Assembly (NCBI GenBank): GCA_026786065.1
Contig: JAJAYS010000321.1
Span: 1 to 9,260, forward strand
Source of the DNA: Polaromonas sp.
GTDB lineage: Bacteria; Pseudomonadota; Gammaproteobacteria; Burkholderiales; Burkholderiaceae_C
DNA length: 9,260 nt
Direction: 5' to 3'
A program made the translations under genes and the position numbers. Below are positions 1 to 6,697 of the stretch, piece by piece (within the stretch, counting starts at the first letter, position 1; each line of letters begins with the position of its first letter). The notes under the pieces are model-generated. The model saw only the letters and a program-made list of their open reading frames with translations. It was not told the DNA's origin and made no database searches.

Positions 1-11
1 ACACCCCATCC

Positions 12-50
12 AGCGGCCCGTTTGCAACAGCAACGGGCCGCTTTTTTTTT
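12..50 (+). terminator. Intrinsic terminator of the gene upstream of the window
   Basis: A perfect 11-bp inverted repeat (AGCGGCCCGTT at 12-22 and AACGGGCCGCT at 32-42) encloses a 9-base loop and runs into nine consecutive T residues (42-50). This is a textbook Rho-independent terminator for a plus-strand gene that ends before the window. In related Burkholderiales the gene before leuA is often pssA in an ilv-psd-pssA-leuA arrangement, but that gene is not visible here. The terminator implies that leuA needs its own promoter within 51-115 or depends on read-through. Confidence 0.92.
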
Positions 51-115
51 GGGTGGCTGTTTTTTATCTGCGATCAAGCGTGACTTTTAGTAATTCAAAG
101 CCGGAAAGATTTGAC

Positions 116-1654
116 ATGACCGACAAACTGATCATTTTCGACACTACCCTCCGCGATGGCGAGCAGTCGCCTGGCGCATCGATGACGCGAGACGAGAAAC
201 TTCGAATCGCGCGGCAACTGGAGCGACTGAAAGTCGATGTCATTGAGGCGGGCTTTGCCGCCAGCTCCAACGGCGACTTTGAAGCGGTCAAGGCGATTGC
301 CAATGCGATCAGGGATACATCGATCTGCTCCCTGTCTCGCGCCAACGACCGCGATATTGCCCGCGCCGCTGAGGCCCTGAGCGGTGCGGCACGGCCGCGC
401 ATTCACACGTTCATAGCCACCAGCGCCTTGCATATGGAGAAAAAGTTGCGCATGACGCCTGAGCAGGTTTTGGAGCAGGCCAAGCTTTCGGTACGATTTG
501 CACGCAACTTGGTGGCGGATGTCGAGTTCAGCCCGGAGGACGGCTATCGCAGCGACGTCGATTACCTGTGTCGGGTGCTTGAGGCGGTGATTCGTGAAGG
601 GGCCACGACCATCAATGTGCCCGATACGGTGGGCTATGCGGTGCCGGAGCTCTACGGAAACTTCATCAAAACCTTGCGCGAACGGGTACCAAACAGCGAT
701 AAGGCGATCTGGTCGGTTCACTGTCACAACGATCTCGGGATGGCCGTCGCCAACTCGCTGGCGGGCGTGAAAATTGGAGGAGCGCGCCAAGTGGAGTGCA
801 CCATCAACGGCCTTGGCGAGCGAGCCGGAAATTGCTCTCTTGAAGAGATTGTGATGGCAGTCAAGACGCGCAAGGACTATTTCAACCTTGAGATGAACAT
901 CGATCCGCTGCACATCGTGGCGGCCAGCCGCATGGTAAGCCAGACGACGGGGTTTGTGGTGCAGCCGAACAAGGCAGTCGTTGGCGCCAATGCTTTTGCG
1001 CACGCTTCCGGCATTCACCAGGATGGGATGCTCAAAGCGCGCGAAACTTACGAGATCATGCGCGCCGAAGACGTCGGCTGGAGTGCCAGCAAGATTGTCC
1101 TCGGCAAGCTCAGCGGGCGCAACGCCTTCAAGCAGAGGCTTCAGGATTTGGGTGTCCAGCTTGAAAGCGAAGCCGATGTGAACTCGGCTTTTGCCCGGTT
1201 CAAGGAGCTCGCTGACCGCAAGAGCGAGATTTTTGACGAAGACATCCTGGCTTTGGTCAGCGACGAAAGCGTGGCGCACGAAAACGAACAGTTTTCGTTC
1301 GTATCGCTCTCACAACACAGCGAAACCGGTGAACGGCCGCAGGCCAAAGTGATTTTCAGGGTCGCCGACATCGAGGTCAGTAGCGAGTCGGATGGCAATG
1401 GGCCGGTGGACGCATCGCTCAAAGCAATCGAAAAGCATGTCCGAAGTGGGGCGGAGATGGTTCTTTACTCGGTCAATGCCATCAGCGGCTCTACCGAGAG
1501 TCAGGGTGAAGTTACGGTACGTCTGCAAAATAGCGGCCGCGTCGTCAATGGGGTTGGATCAGATCCGGATATCGTTGTGGCTTCGGCAAAGGCATACCTG
1601 AGCGCGCTGAACAAATTACAAAGTAAAGCCGATCGTGTTCCGGCTCAAGGCTGA
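116..1654 (+). CDS. leuA: 2-isopropylmalate synthase (LeuA)
   Basis: Catalyses the first committed step of leucine synthesis: acetyl-CoA plus 2-oxoisovalerate gives 2-isopropylmalate, in the cytoplasm. The 512-residue product has the usual LeuA length. The TIM-barrel domain begins with [14 protein letters not shown] (residues 8-21; D9 is the expected metal ligand), has the HCHND motif at 202-206 (H202 and H204 metal ligands) and AGN at 237-239, then [12 protein letters not shown] at 296-307. Residues from about 390 to 505 form the C-terminal leucine-binding regulatory domain, ending in a typical [19 protein letters not shown] segment. The start was set at ATG 116 because GGAAAG lies at 103-108, seven bases upstream. 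An in-frame GTG at 53 sits against the upstream terminator, has no ribosome site, and would add 21 residues unlike LeuA. The family suggests feedback inhibition by leucine. The regulatory domain favours LeuA over homocitrate or citramalate synthase, although citramalate synthase is the closest alternative. Confidence 0.96.
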   Translation: MTDKLIIFDTTLRDGEQSPGASMTRDEKLRIARQLERLKVDVIEAGFAASSNGDFEAVKAIANAIRDTSICSLSRANDRDIARAAEALSGAARPRIHTFIATSALHMEKKLRMTPEQVLEQAKLSVRFARNLVADVEFSPEDGYRSDVDYLCRVLEAVIREGATTINVPDTVGYAVPELYGNFIKTLRERVPNSDKAIWSVHCHNDLGMAVANSLAGVKIGGARQVECTINGLGERAGNCSLEEIVMAVKTRKDYFNLEMNIDPLHIVAASRMVSQTTGFVVQPNKAVVGANAFAHASGIHQDGMLKARETYEIMRAEDVGWSASKIVLGKLSGRNAFKQRLQDLGVQLESEADVNSAFARFKELADRKSEIFDEDILALVSDESVAHENEQFSFVSLSQHSETGERPQAKVIFRVADIEVSSESDGNGPVDASLKAIEKHVRSGAEMVLYSVNAISGSTESQGEVTVRLQNSGRVVNGVGSDPDIVVASAKAYLSALNKLQSKADRVPAQG

Positions 1655-1861
1655 GATTCGGCACAATTTTCGACTGGATCTGTAGCTTGCCGCTCTCACG
1701 GATTCAACCATTGGAGGGCTTCTGGATACGATGAAAGCGGTTCTGCAAGCAATTTGGAGAAAAGTAACGTAAGTTTCTGATATTGCGTAACTTTTTTAAC
1801 TTCTATACACTGGGGGTAATCATCTGGTTCACGGGTAAATCCTTCAACGGCGTCCACAATC
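1655..1861. other. Intergenic region between leuA and pbpG
   Basis: This 207-base gap has no convincing leuA terminator and no recognisable RNA gene. It contains GGAGG at 1713-1717 and a 13-codon ORF starting ATG at 1731 (MKAVLQAIWRKVT), but the spacing of 13 bases is too long for a normal ribosome site. The right part (about 1775-1810) is AT-rich and is the likely promoter region for pbpG. Confidence 0.5.
1783..1809 (+). promoter_or_regulatory. Possible sigma-70 promoter for pbpG
   Basis: TTGCGT at 1783-1788 and TATACA at 1804-1809 resemble -35 and -10 boxes, but the 15-base spacer is shorter than the usual 16-18 and each box matches only partly. It lies in the most AT-rich stretch of the leuA-pbpG gap and would give a leader of about 45 bases. 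It is a weak candidate only. Confidence 0.25.
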
Positions 1862-2932
1862 ATGTCAATTCAGGTCCTTGCCCGCTTCGCCAAAACGTTG
1901 GTTGGGTTGATGGCCTTGTCGGCGCTTTTCGCGCTGTCCACGGTTCGTGCCGAATCCCTAAAACGACCACAGGAGACAAAAAAGTCTCAGGCAACGAAAA
2001 CAGCACCGTTCAAACAGGGCGTAGTCATTCGGCGCAAGGGAGCCGCGCCCGTAGTCAGGGGCAAACGAACAGTGCGCGTTCTGGCTCTGGTTCCGGAAAA
2101 ACCGTCATTCGGCCAGCTCGCCGGTTTGCACCGCTTCCCTGATCAGCTGGACTTGAAGTCAAGCGTGGCGCTGGTGCTCGATCAGGACACTCTTGAGGTA
2201 CTTTTCAGCAAGAACGATCAGGCGGTTCTTCCAATCGCGTCGCTGACCAAGCTTATGACAGGTGTGATCATCACCGAAGCAAAGCTTCGGATGGACGAGC
2301 TTGTCACGGTCACCGAAGATGACGTCGATACAGAAAAGGGTAGCCGCTCAAGGTTAAAGGTTGGAGCAGAATTGACCCGCGGGGACCTGCTCCATTTGGC
2401 CCTTATGTCGAGCGAAAACCGCGCAGCGCATGCACTGGGACGTTCCTATCCGGGTGGAATGACTGTCTTTGTCAACTTGATGAATGCAAAGGCTAGAGCG
2501 CTTGGCATGGCCGATACCGTTTATGTCGAACCGACCGGCCTTTCCAGCCGCAACCAGTCCAGCGCGCGGGATTTGGCTACTTTGGTCATTGCCGCCCATG
2601 CCGATCCGGTATTAAGGGGGTTGTCAACTTCCGCAGGATACCAGGTTGAAGTCGGCAGTCGCACTCTTCAGTACAACAACACCAATCGACTGGTCAAAAA
2701 TCCGGACTGGGACATCGGGCTCCAAAAAACAGGATACATATCAGAGGCGGGACAGTGTTTGGTGATGCAGACCAAGATCGCAGGTCGCAAGCTGATCCTG
2801 GTTTTTTTGGACTCTGCCGGCAAGCTAAGTCGCCTTGGGGATGCGGAACGCGTCCGCAAGTGGGTCGAATCTTCGTCGGCTGCGGAGCATAAACTTCGCC
2901 TGGGGAACTCTTCTAAGCATATCGCAGGTTGA
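1862..2932 (+). CDS. pbpG: D-alanyl-D-alanine endopeptidase, PBP7/8 type (peptidase S11)
   Basis: Low-molecular-weight penicillin-binding protein. The family cleaves D-Ala-meso-DAP cross-links of peptidoglycan in the periplasm. The 356-residue product has a signal peptide (basic start, hydrophobic residues 11-27, likely cut after A30 in TVRA-ES). The catalytic domain begins near residue 98 and holds all three S11 motifs: SLTK (S127 nucleophile, K130), SEN (184-186) and KTG (289-291). The stretches LMSSENRAA (181-189), YPGG (196-199) and EPTGLS (223-228) closely resemble E. coli PBP7, which favours endopeptidase over DacA-type carboxypeptidase. There is no long C-terminal membrane anchor domain. 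Residues 31-80 form an unusually basic linker (14 Lys/Arg against 3 acidic residues). No Shine-Dalgarno sequence precedes ATG 1862. A start at M17 would remove most of the signal peptide, so 1862 is preferred. It is not in an obvious operon with leuA. Confidence 0.9.
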   Translation: MSIQVLARFAKTLVGLMALSALFALSTVRAESLKRPQETKKSQATKTAPFKQGVVIRRKGAAPVVRGKRTVRVLALVPEKPSFGQLAGLHRFPDQLDLKSSVALVLDQDTLEVLFSKNDQAVLPIASLTKLMTGVIITEAKLRMDELVTVTEDDVDTEKGSRSRLKVGAELTRGDLLHLALMSSENRAAHALGRSYPGGMTVFVNLMNAKARALGMADTVYVEPTGLSSRNQSSARDLATLVIAAHADPVLRGLSTSAGYQVEVGSRTLQYNNTNRLVKNPDWDIGLQKTGYISEAGQCLVMQTKIAGRKLILVFLDSAGKLSRLGDAERVRKWVESSSAAEHKLRLGNSSKHIAG

Positions 2933-2934
2933 TT

Positions 2935-2993
2935 GGTAGCGCTGCAGAAGTTTCAGTCGCCGACCGTGCAAGCAGGGATGCTACCCGGGTTTT
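2935..2993. terminator. Possible shared terminator between convergent pbpG and iclR
   Basis: GGTAGC at 2935-2940 is complementary to GCTACC at 2980-2985, with TGCA/TGCA (2943-2946 and 2967-2970) able to pair inside, followed by TTTT at 2990-2993. It fills the 62-base gap between two converging genes, where a terminator is expected. The stem is imperfect, the loop large and the T-run short, so this is tentative. Confidence 0.3.
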
Positions 2994-2994
2994 G

Positions 2995-3777
2995 CTATGG
3001 GGCCTGATAGCCCAACGCTGCAGAAATCGAGTTGGCCGTTTCCTGTAATTTCGCCAGCCATTGTTCATCTAGCCGATCAGCCGGGGAAGAAATGGACAAG
3101 CCGGCAATGAGCCGACTCTGGTCATCGTAAATACCGGCTGCCATGCAGCGCACTCCCAGTTCAAGCTCTTCATTGTCGCGCGCGATCCCATATTGCCGGG
3201 CTTTGGATAATTCGCGCTCCAGCACCCCGAGTTGGGTGATGCTGTTGCGGGTGTGCCCCGAAAGCCCAGTGCGGGTTGCGTAAGCGCGCAGGCGCTGCGG
3301 ATCATCGCAAGCCAGAAAAAGTTTTCCAACCGATGTCAAGTGAAGCGGCGCTCTTCCACCTATCGCCCGCACGACCTGCATTCCAGAGCGCTCACTGAAT
3401 GCGCGCTCCACATAGACTATTTCGTCTCCTTGCCTCATGCTGAGGTTGACTGGCTGCTGTGTGATCTTGTGCAATTCGCGCATCGGCCCCAAGGCGGCAT
3501 CGCGAACATTGAGGCGGGCTTTCACCAAATTACCAAGCTCCAGCAGTCGCATTCCGAGGCGATAGCTGCCAGCGGAGGGCCTCTCGACCAAGCGACCAAT
3601 AACCAGGTCGTTGAGGATTCGATGGGCAGTAGAGGGGTGCAGACCAGATTTTGCGCTGACCTCTTTCAGCGACATTGCGTCTTCCCGATTCGCCAAAATT
3701 TCGAGGAGATTGATGATTCGCCCTATCACCTGCACGCTCGGCTTGGCGTCTGGGGGGGCTGATCTGGATGGCTTCAT
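2995..3777 (-). CDS. IclR-family transcriptional regulator
   Basis: Cytoplasmic DNA-binding regulator of the IclR family; the effector and target genes cannot be told from sequence. Counting from ATG 3777, the 260-residue product has an N-terminal winged helix-turn-helix (about residues 14-75: VIGRIINLLEIL, then SLKEVSAKSGLHPSTAHRIL, then wing SYRLG) and a GAF-like effector domain (about 90-255) with GRAPLHLTSVGKLFLA (141-156) and DNEELELGVRCMAAGIYD (201-218), both characteristic of the family. The reading frame stays open to a GTG at 3846 that overlaps the end of bpt by 25 bases, giving 283 residues. I prefer ATG 3777 because the additional residues lack family character and the length fits, but neither start has a ribosome site. 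It is third in the aat-bpt-iclR run, 44 bases after bpt, so read-through expression is possible. An AT-rich palindrome at 3810-3820 could be its own operator. Confidence 0.88.
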   Translation of the reverse strand: MKPSRSAPPDAKPSVQVIGRIINLLEILANREDAMSLKEVSAKSGLHPSTAHRILNDLVIGRLVERPSAGSYRLGMRLLELGNLVKARLNVRDAALGPMRELHKITQQPVNLSMRQGDEIVYVERAFSERSGMQVVRAIGGRAPLHLTSVGKLFLACDDPQRLRAYATRTGLSGHTRNSITQLGVLERELSKARQYGIARDNEELELGVRCMAAGIYDDQSRLIAGLSISSPADRLDEQWLAKLQETANSISAALGYQAP

Positions 3778-3809
3778 TGGAGCAGTCACTACTCTAGAAA
3801 TTTTACTCT

Positions 3810-3820
3810 GCAAAATTTGC
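3810..3820. promoter_or_regulatory. Palindrome upstream of iclR, candidate autoregulatory operator
   Basis: GCAAA-A-TTTGC is a perfect 11-base palindrome around a central A. It lies between the bpt stop (3822-3824) and the iclR start (3777), in a 44-base AT-rich gap. IclR-family proteins commonly bind short AT-rich palindromes upstream of their own or neighbouring genes. Assignment as an operator is inference from position and symmetry only. Confidence 0.3.
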
Positions 3821-3821
3821 G

Positions 3822-4565
3822 TTAACGCCCCTCCGGTCGGAACCACGATCCGCCCTGAAGCAGTTCGTGAGGTTTAAAGTCGGCCTTGTAGTTCATTTTT
3901 GAACTGCGAGCGATCCAGTAACCTAGATAGACGAAAGGCAGGCCGAGCCTTTGCGCCTGGCCGATTTGCCAGAGCACGCCATAGGTGCCGTAACTGGCTC
4001 GGGGGTCTGGCTCATAAAATGTATAAACCGCAGACAGCCCGTCTTGCAACACGTCCAGAATTGAGACCATCTTTAAGACCCCGACCAGACCGTCGCGTGC
4101 GGGTTCCCGAAATTCGACCAGCCGCGAGTTCACCCGGCTCTGAAGCAGGAACTGGGTGTATTGGTCTATGCTGTCGTGGTCCATGCCGCCGCCAGAGTGG
4201 CGGTGCCGTTGATAGCGCAAATAGAGCTGGTAATGCTCTGGCGAAAAGGCCAGCTTGAGTGCGCGCGACTGGAGGTGCGAATGTCGAGCGCTGGCGCGGC
4301 GTTGGCTTCGGTCCGGCGTGAAGTCCGCCACGGGCACCCGCAACGGGACACAGGCTTGGCAGCCGTCGCAATACGGGCGGTAGGTAAACAGCCCGCTGCG
4401 ACGAAATCCGCTGGCTACCAATTCCGAGTAGGCGTCGTTGTGAACCAGGTGGCTCGGCGTCGCCACTTGCGAACGCGCCTGCTGGCCCGCAAGATAGCTG
4501 CACGGATACGGAGCAGTGGCGTAGAACTGCAGCGTCTGCAGAGGCAATTCTTTCGGGTAGGTCAT
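3822..4565 (-). CDS. bpt: Aspartate/glutamate leucyltransferase (Bpt, ATE-like N-degron enzyme)
   Basis: Bacterial member of the arginyltransferase (ATE1) family, often labelled ate. Characterised Bpt enzymes transfer Leu from Leu-tRNA to proteins with N-terminal Asp or Glu, marking them for ClpS/ClpAP degradation in the cytoplasm. The 247 residues match the family length. The N-terminal domain carries CSYLAGQQA (C22 onward) and the cysteine cluster [10 protein letters not shown] (C66, C69, C72), the N-terminal ATE hallmark. The C-terminal GNAT-like domain has [13 protein letters not shown] (175-187), SYGTYG (191-196) and [20 protein letters not shown] (211-230). Its start overlaps the aat stop by one base (TGATG at 4567-4563), indicating translational coupling, and no separate ribosome site is seen. 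aat and bpt neighbours are a recurrent pair in proteobacteria. The alternative name arginyltransferase is historical; donor specificity for Leu is family knowledge, not visible here. Confidence 0.93.
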   Translation of the reverse strand: MTYPKELPLQTLQFYATAPYPCSYLAGQQARSQVATPSHLVHNDAYSELVASGFRRSGLFTYRPYCDGCQACVPLRVPVADFTPDRSQRRASARHSHLQSRALKLAFSPEHYQLYLRYQRHRHSGGGMDHDSIDQYTQFLLQSRVNSRLVEFREPARDGLVGVLKMVSILDVLQDGLSAVYTFYEPDPRASYGTYGVLWQIGQAQRLGLPFVYLGYWIARSSKMNYKADFKPHELLQGGSWFRPEGR

Positions 4566-5329
4566 CAGCTTGGCAAGTTTTCCACGGTTGAGATTTCGTT
4601 CCAGTAGCCTGACTCAAAATGCCAGCGTGGTGCGGGCCTGGCTAGGCCCTTCTGCACCATCTGCATGAACTCCACGCGACTCATTTCGGTCGCACCCAGC
4701 GACGCCAGGTGCTGCGTATTTTGCTGGCAGTCGATCAATTCGATTGCATGGGCGCGGCAGAAAGCTACCAGCGCTGCCAATGCTATTTTTGACGCGTCAG
4801 TTCGATCTGCGAACATCGATTCGCCGTAAACCATTGCGCCAAGATTTACACAGTACAGGCCGCCAGCCAGCTTGCCGCCGATCCAGGTCTCCACGCTATG
4901 AGCACGACCATCGCGGTACAGATCTGAGTACGCCTGCACCATCTCTGGAAGAATCCAGGTGCCGCTCTGTTGGTTGCGCGGTTTCGCCGCGCAGTTCTCG
5001 ATGACCCGCGGAAAATCATGATCCACTCGAATTTCGCAGTTCGGATCCGCCCGAAATCGCGCCAGCGTTTTGGCCAGCGACCGGCTAACCCTGAAGTCGC
5101 GTGGACGAAGCGCCATGCGCGGATCCGGACTCCACCAGAGAATGGGCTGGCCCGCGCTGAACCAGGGAAAGATGCCCAGTGAGTAGGCCGCAACCAATGT
5201 GGGTGCCGCCAAGTTTCCACCAGCTGCCAGCAAGCCGGGCGCCGGGTCAAGTGCCGTCCATGCGTGGGTAACCGGTGGGAACCCATCGTGCCCGGAGAGC
5301 CAGGGAACCGGGGCGGTGTATTGAGTCAT
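4565..5329 (-). CDS. aat: Leucyl/phenylalanyl-tRNA--protein transferase (Aat)
   Basis: Transfers Leu or Phe from aminoacyl-tRNA to proteins with N-terminal Arg or Lys, creating ClpS/ClpAP degrons in the cytoplasm. With the start at ATG 5329 the product has 254 residues. Family blocks, in order, are GLLAAGGNL (32-40), [10 protein letters not shown] (48-57), WWSPDPRM (65-72), [17 protein letters not shown] (143-159), [20 protein letters not shown] (169-188) and [16 protein letters not shown] (198-213). An upstream in-frame ATG at 5377 would give 270 residues. I prefer 5329 because homologues usually begin just before the PWL segment and the first 16 residues are not Aat-like, but neither start has a clear ribosome site, so the choice is uncertain. 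It is the first gene of the minus-strand aat-bpt-iclR run, and its stop overlaps the bpt start. It is divergent from tRNA-Asn. Confidence 0.94.
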   Translation of the reverse strand: MTQYTAPVPWLSGHDGFPPVTHAWTALDPAPGLLAAGGNLAAPTLVAAYSLGIFPWFSAGQPILWWSPDPRMALRPRDFRVSRSLAKTLARFRADPNCEIRVDHDFPRVIENCAAKPRNQQSGTWILPEMVQAYSDLYRDGRAHSVETWIGGKLAGGLYCVNLGAMVYGESMFADRTDASKIALAALVAFCRAHAIELIDCQQNTQHLASLGATEMSRVEFMQMVQKGLARPAPRWHFESGYWNEISTVENLPS

Positions 5330-5484
5330 TGTGCGGAAAGGTTCATGCGTTTTCTGATTATCAGGCGCGGTCGGCATGCATGCGCGTTTGCTCGAATCTT
5401 CAATTTTGTAGTCCGACCATGTGCATGGAGGTCGCAGTACGTTTCGCTACGCTGGGACAGGTAAGGAGGGACAAAAAGCCGCGC

Positions 5485-5490
5485 TATAAT
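5485..5490 (+). promoter_or_regulatory. -10 box of the tRNA-Asn promoter
   Basis: A perfect TATAAT at 5485-5490 lies ten bases before the tRNA 5' end, predicting a transcription start near 5497. At the 17-base spacing the -35 position reads TAAGGA, which is a poor match; GGGACA at 5454-5459 is better but about 25 bases away. The -10 box is convincing, the -35 is not resolved. Confidence 0.65.
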
Positions 5491-5500
5491 TTGAGGCTGT

Positions 5501-5576
5501 TCCTCAATAGCTCAGTTGGTAGAGCGCCGGACTGTTAATCCGTAGGTCCCTGGTTCGAGCCCAGGTTGAGGAGCCA
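5501..5576 (+). tRNA. tRNA-Asn (anticodon GUU)
   Basis: Complete 76-base tRNA with encoded CCA. The acceptor stem pairs TCCTCAA (5501-5507) with TTGAGGA (5566-5572), followed by discriminator G5573 and CCA at 5574-5576. The D-arm includes AGCTCAGTTGGTAGAGC. The anticodon loop CTGTTAA spans 5532-5538 with anticodon GTT at 5534-5536, which reads AAC and AAU. The T-arm has CCTGG-TTCGAGC-CCAGG. The top pair of the anticodon stem (5527/5543) is C-U rather than Watson-Crick. It appears to be a single-gene transcription unit with its own promoter and terminator. Confidence 0.98.
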
Positions 5577-5594
5577 TTCAATTGTTCCTAGTTG

Positions 5595-5627
5595 AAAGGC
5601 CCCACCGCTGTGCTTCGGGGCTTTTTT
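5595..5627 (+). terminator. Intrinsic terminator of tRNA-Asn
   Basis: AAAGGCCCC at 5595-5603 pairs with GGGGCTTTT at 5617-5625 through one G-U pair, leaving a 13-base loop, and is followed by a run of six T residues (5622-5627). It begins 18 bases after the tRNA CCA and separates the tRNA from thiD. Confidence 0.82.
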
Positions 5628-5692
5628 GTCCCGACCCTTCAGGCCCTACGAACGCCGCCCGCGCGCCGGCGCATCATGCCGTTCCGGGATAA

Positions 5693-5720
5693 TTGAGTTT
5701 TCCGTCGACTTCGCTAGTAT
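5693..5720 (+). promoter_or_regulatory. Possible sigma-70 promoter for thiD
   Basis: TTGAGT at 5693-5698 and TAGTAT at 5715-5720 are separated by 16 bases, and each matches four of six consensus bases. The predicted start near 5727 would leave a leader of only about nine bases before the thiD ATG. No TPP riboswitch (THI box) sequence is visible in 5628-5735. Confidence 0.4.
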
Positions 5721-5735
5721 GGTTAAAAGTTGGCA

Positions 5736-6578
5736 ATGAACCCTGCCCTCCTATTTGAGTACCGACGGGTACTCTCAATCGCGGGATCCGACAGCAGCGG
5801 CGGAGCGGGAATTCAGGCCGACCTGAAAACCATTGCTGCACTGGGTTGCTATGGCATGACTGCCATTAGTGCGCTCACTGCGCAGAACACGAAGGGCGTT
5901 CGCTCTATTCACGGCGTGCCGCCGGAGATTTTGCGTGATCAAATTGACGCGGTCATCGACGACCTGGGGGCGGACTCGGTAAAAATCGGCATGCTTCATT
6001 CGCGCGCGAATATAGCGGTAGTCGCCCAGGCTATTGATCGTCACGCGTTACGTAATGTCGTGCTTGACCCGGTCATGGTGGCTACCAGCGGGGCCGTGCT
6101 GATTGACTATGCGGCCATTACCGCGCTGGTCCATGATCTTTTCCCACGCTCTGTGTTGGTCACACCCAACCTCGACGAGGCGGCCCTGCTCATAGGTTTG
6201 CCGCTGGCCGACGAGCCGGCGATGGAGGCGGCGGCGCGGAGACTGCTCGGGCAGGGCGCACCTGCGGTCTTGCTCAAAGGAGGGCACTTGCGCGGCGAGG
6301 TCGTCAGCGACCTGCTTGTCACCAACGACGGACTGACACACTGGATGCGCGGACCACGCATCCCGACCAACAACACGCACGGCACGGGATGCACGTTGTC
6401 ATCGGCGATCGCCACGTATTTGGCCAAGGGAAAATCGTTGCAGGAAGCCTGTGAGCTTGCCCGGCTGTATGTTCGTTCGGCGCTGCTGGCGGGGGCGGAC
6501 GTACGTACTGGTGCGGGCGGCGGGCCGTTGAACCACGGCTTCGCGCCTCAAGCCATGGACACGCCGCCTTTGACGTAA
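5736..6578 (+). CDS. thiD: Hydroxymethylpyrimidine/phosphomethylpyrimidine kinase (ThiD)
   Basis: Phosphorylates HMP and then HMP-phosphate to HMP-pyrophosphate, the pyrimidine half of thiamine, in the cytoplasm. The 280-residue product is a ribokinase-like (PfkB superfamily) single-domain enzyme of normal length. The N-terminal block VLSIAGSDSSGGAGIQADLK (12-31) is the ThiD signature. Further family blocks are VKIGML (82-87), VVLDPVMVATSG (108-119), TPNLDEAALL (143-152), LLKGGH (179-184) and the anion-hole motif NTHGTGCTLSSAIA (213-226). ATG 5736 is chosen as start; a TTG two codons upstream is also possible. No ribosome site is seen. It stands alone, without other thi genes, downstream of the tRNA-Asn terminator. 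Salvage and synthesis roles cannot be separated from sequence. Pyridoxal kinase is a relative, but the GSDSSGGAGIQADLKT block points to ThiD. Confidence 0.96.
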   Translation: MNPALLFEYRRVLSIAGSDSSGGAGIQADLKTIAALGCYGMTAISALTAQNTKGVRSIHGVPPEILRDQIDAVIDDLGADSVKIGMLHSRANIAVVAQAIDRHALRNVVLDPVMVATSGAVLIDYAAITALVHDLFPRSVLVTPNLDEAALLIGLPLADEPAMEAAARRLLGQGAPAVLLKGGHLRGEVVSDLLVTNDGLTHWMRGPRIPTNNTHGTGCTLSSAIATYLAKGKSLQEACELARLYVRSALLAGADVRTGAGGGPLNHGFAPQAMDTPPLT

Positions 6579-6647
6579 ACGGATTCCACTTCAAGTGGGA
6601 AATTGCTGCTAGATGGGATGGCCGCCCGTCCGCCTGCGGCAAGCGAT

Positions 6648-6673
6648 AAAAAACCCGCGCAATGGAGGCTTTT
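6648..6673 (-). terminator. Probable intrinsic terminator of the cysN-fdxA-fpr unit
   Basis: Read on the minus strand, AAAAGCCT pairs with GGGTTTTT (with G-U pairs) around a nine-base loop and leads into six T residues. It starts 25 bases after the fpr stop codon. The symmetry is weaker read on the plus strand, so any role in ending thiD transcription is less certain. Confidence 0.45.
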
Positions 6674-6697
6674 CGAATGACTTCAGGCGAAAACTTG

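Noticed and set aside
53..115. Upstream in-frame extension of leuA from GTG 53
   Set aside because: It abuts the upstream terminator, has no ribosome site, and the added residues are unlike LeuA; ATG 116 has a good site.
51..115. Leucine-responsive attenuator or leader peptide before leuA
   Set aside because: The 65-base leader has no run of leucine codons and no terminator/antiterminator pair.
95..1279. 394-codon open frame antisense to leuA
   Set aside because: It lies opposite a clear leuA, has no family features and is the usual product of codon bias in GC-rich DNA.
1783..2142. 119-codon plus-strand frame overlapping the start of pbpG
   Set aside because: Starts at TTG inside the putative promoter region and overlaps pbpG out of frame; the translation resembles no family.
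4012..4617. 201-codon and 148-codon frames overlapping bpt in other frames
   Set aside because: Low-complexity Arg/Pro/Ala-rich translations typical of out-of-frame GC-rich sequence; bpt itself is clear.
5501..5576. tRNA-Asn as an integration site with a flanking island
   Set aside because: No repeated tRNA 3' end, integrase or atypical region occurs in the window; the next genes are ordinary housekeeping genes.
5577..5735. TPP riboswitch upstream of thiD
   Set aside because: The conserved THI-box blocks were not found; the stretch holds the tRNA terminator and a GC-rich segment only.
6584..6600. Hairpin after thiD (CCACT/AGTGG) as an intrinsic terminator
   Set aside because: The stem is short and is followed by GAAATTGC rather than a T-run.
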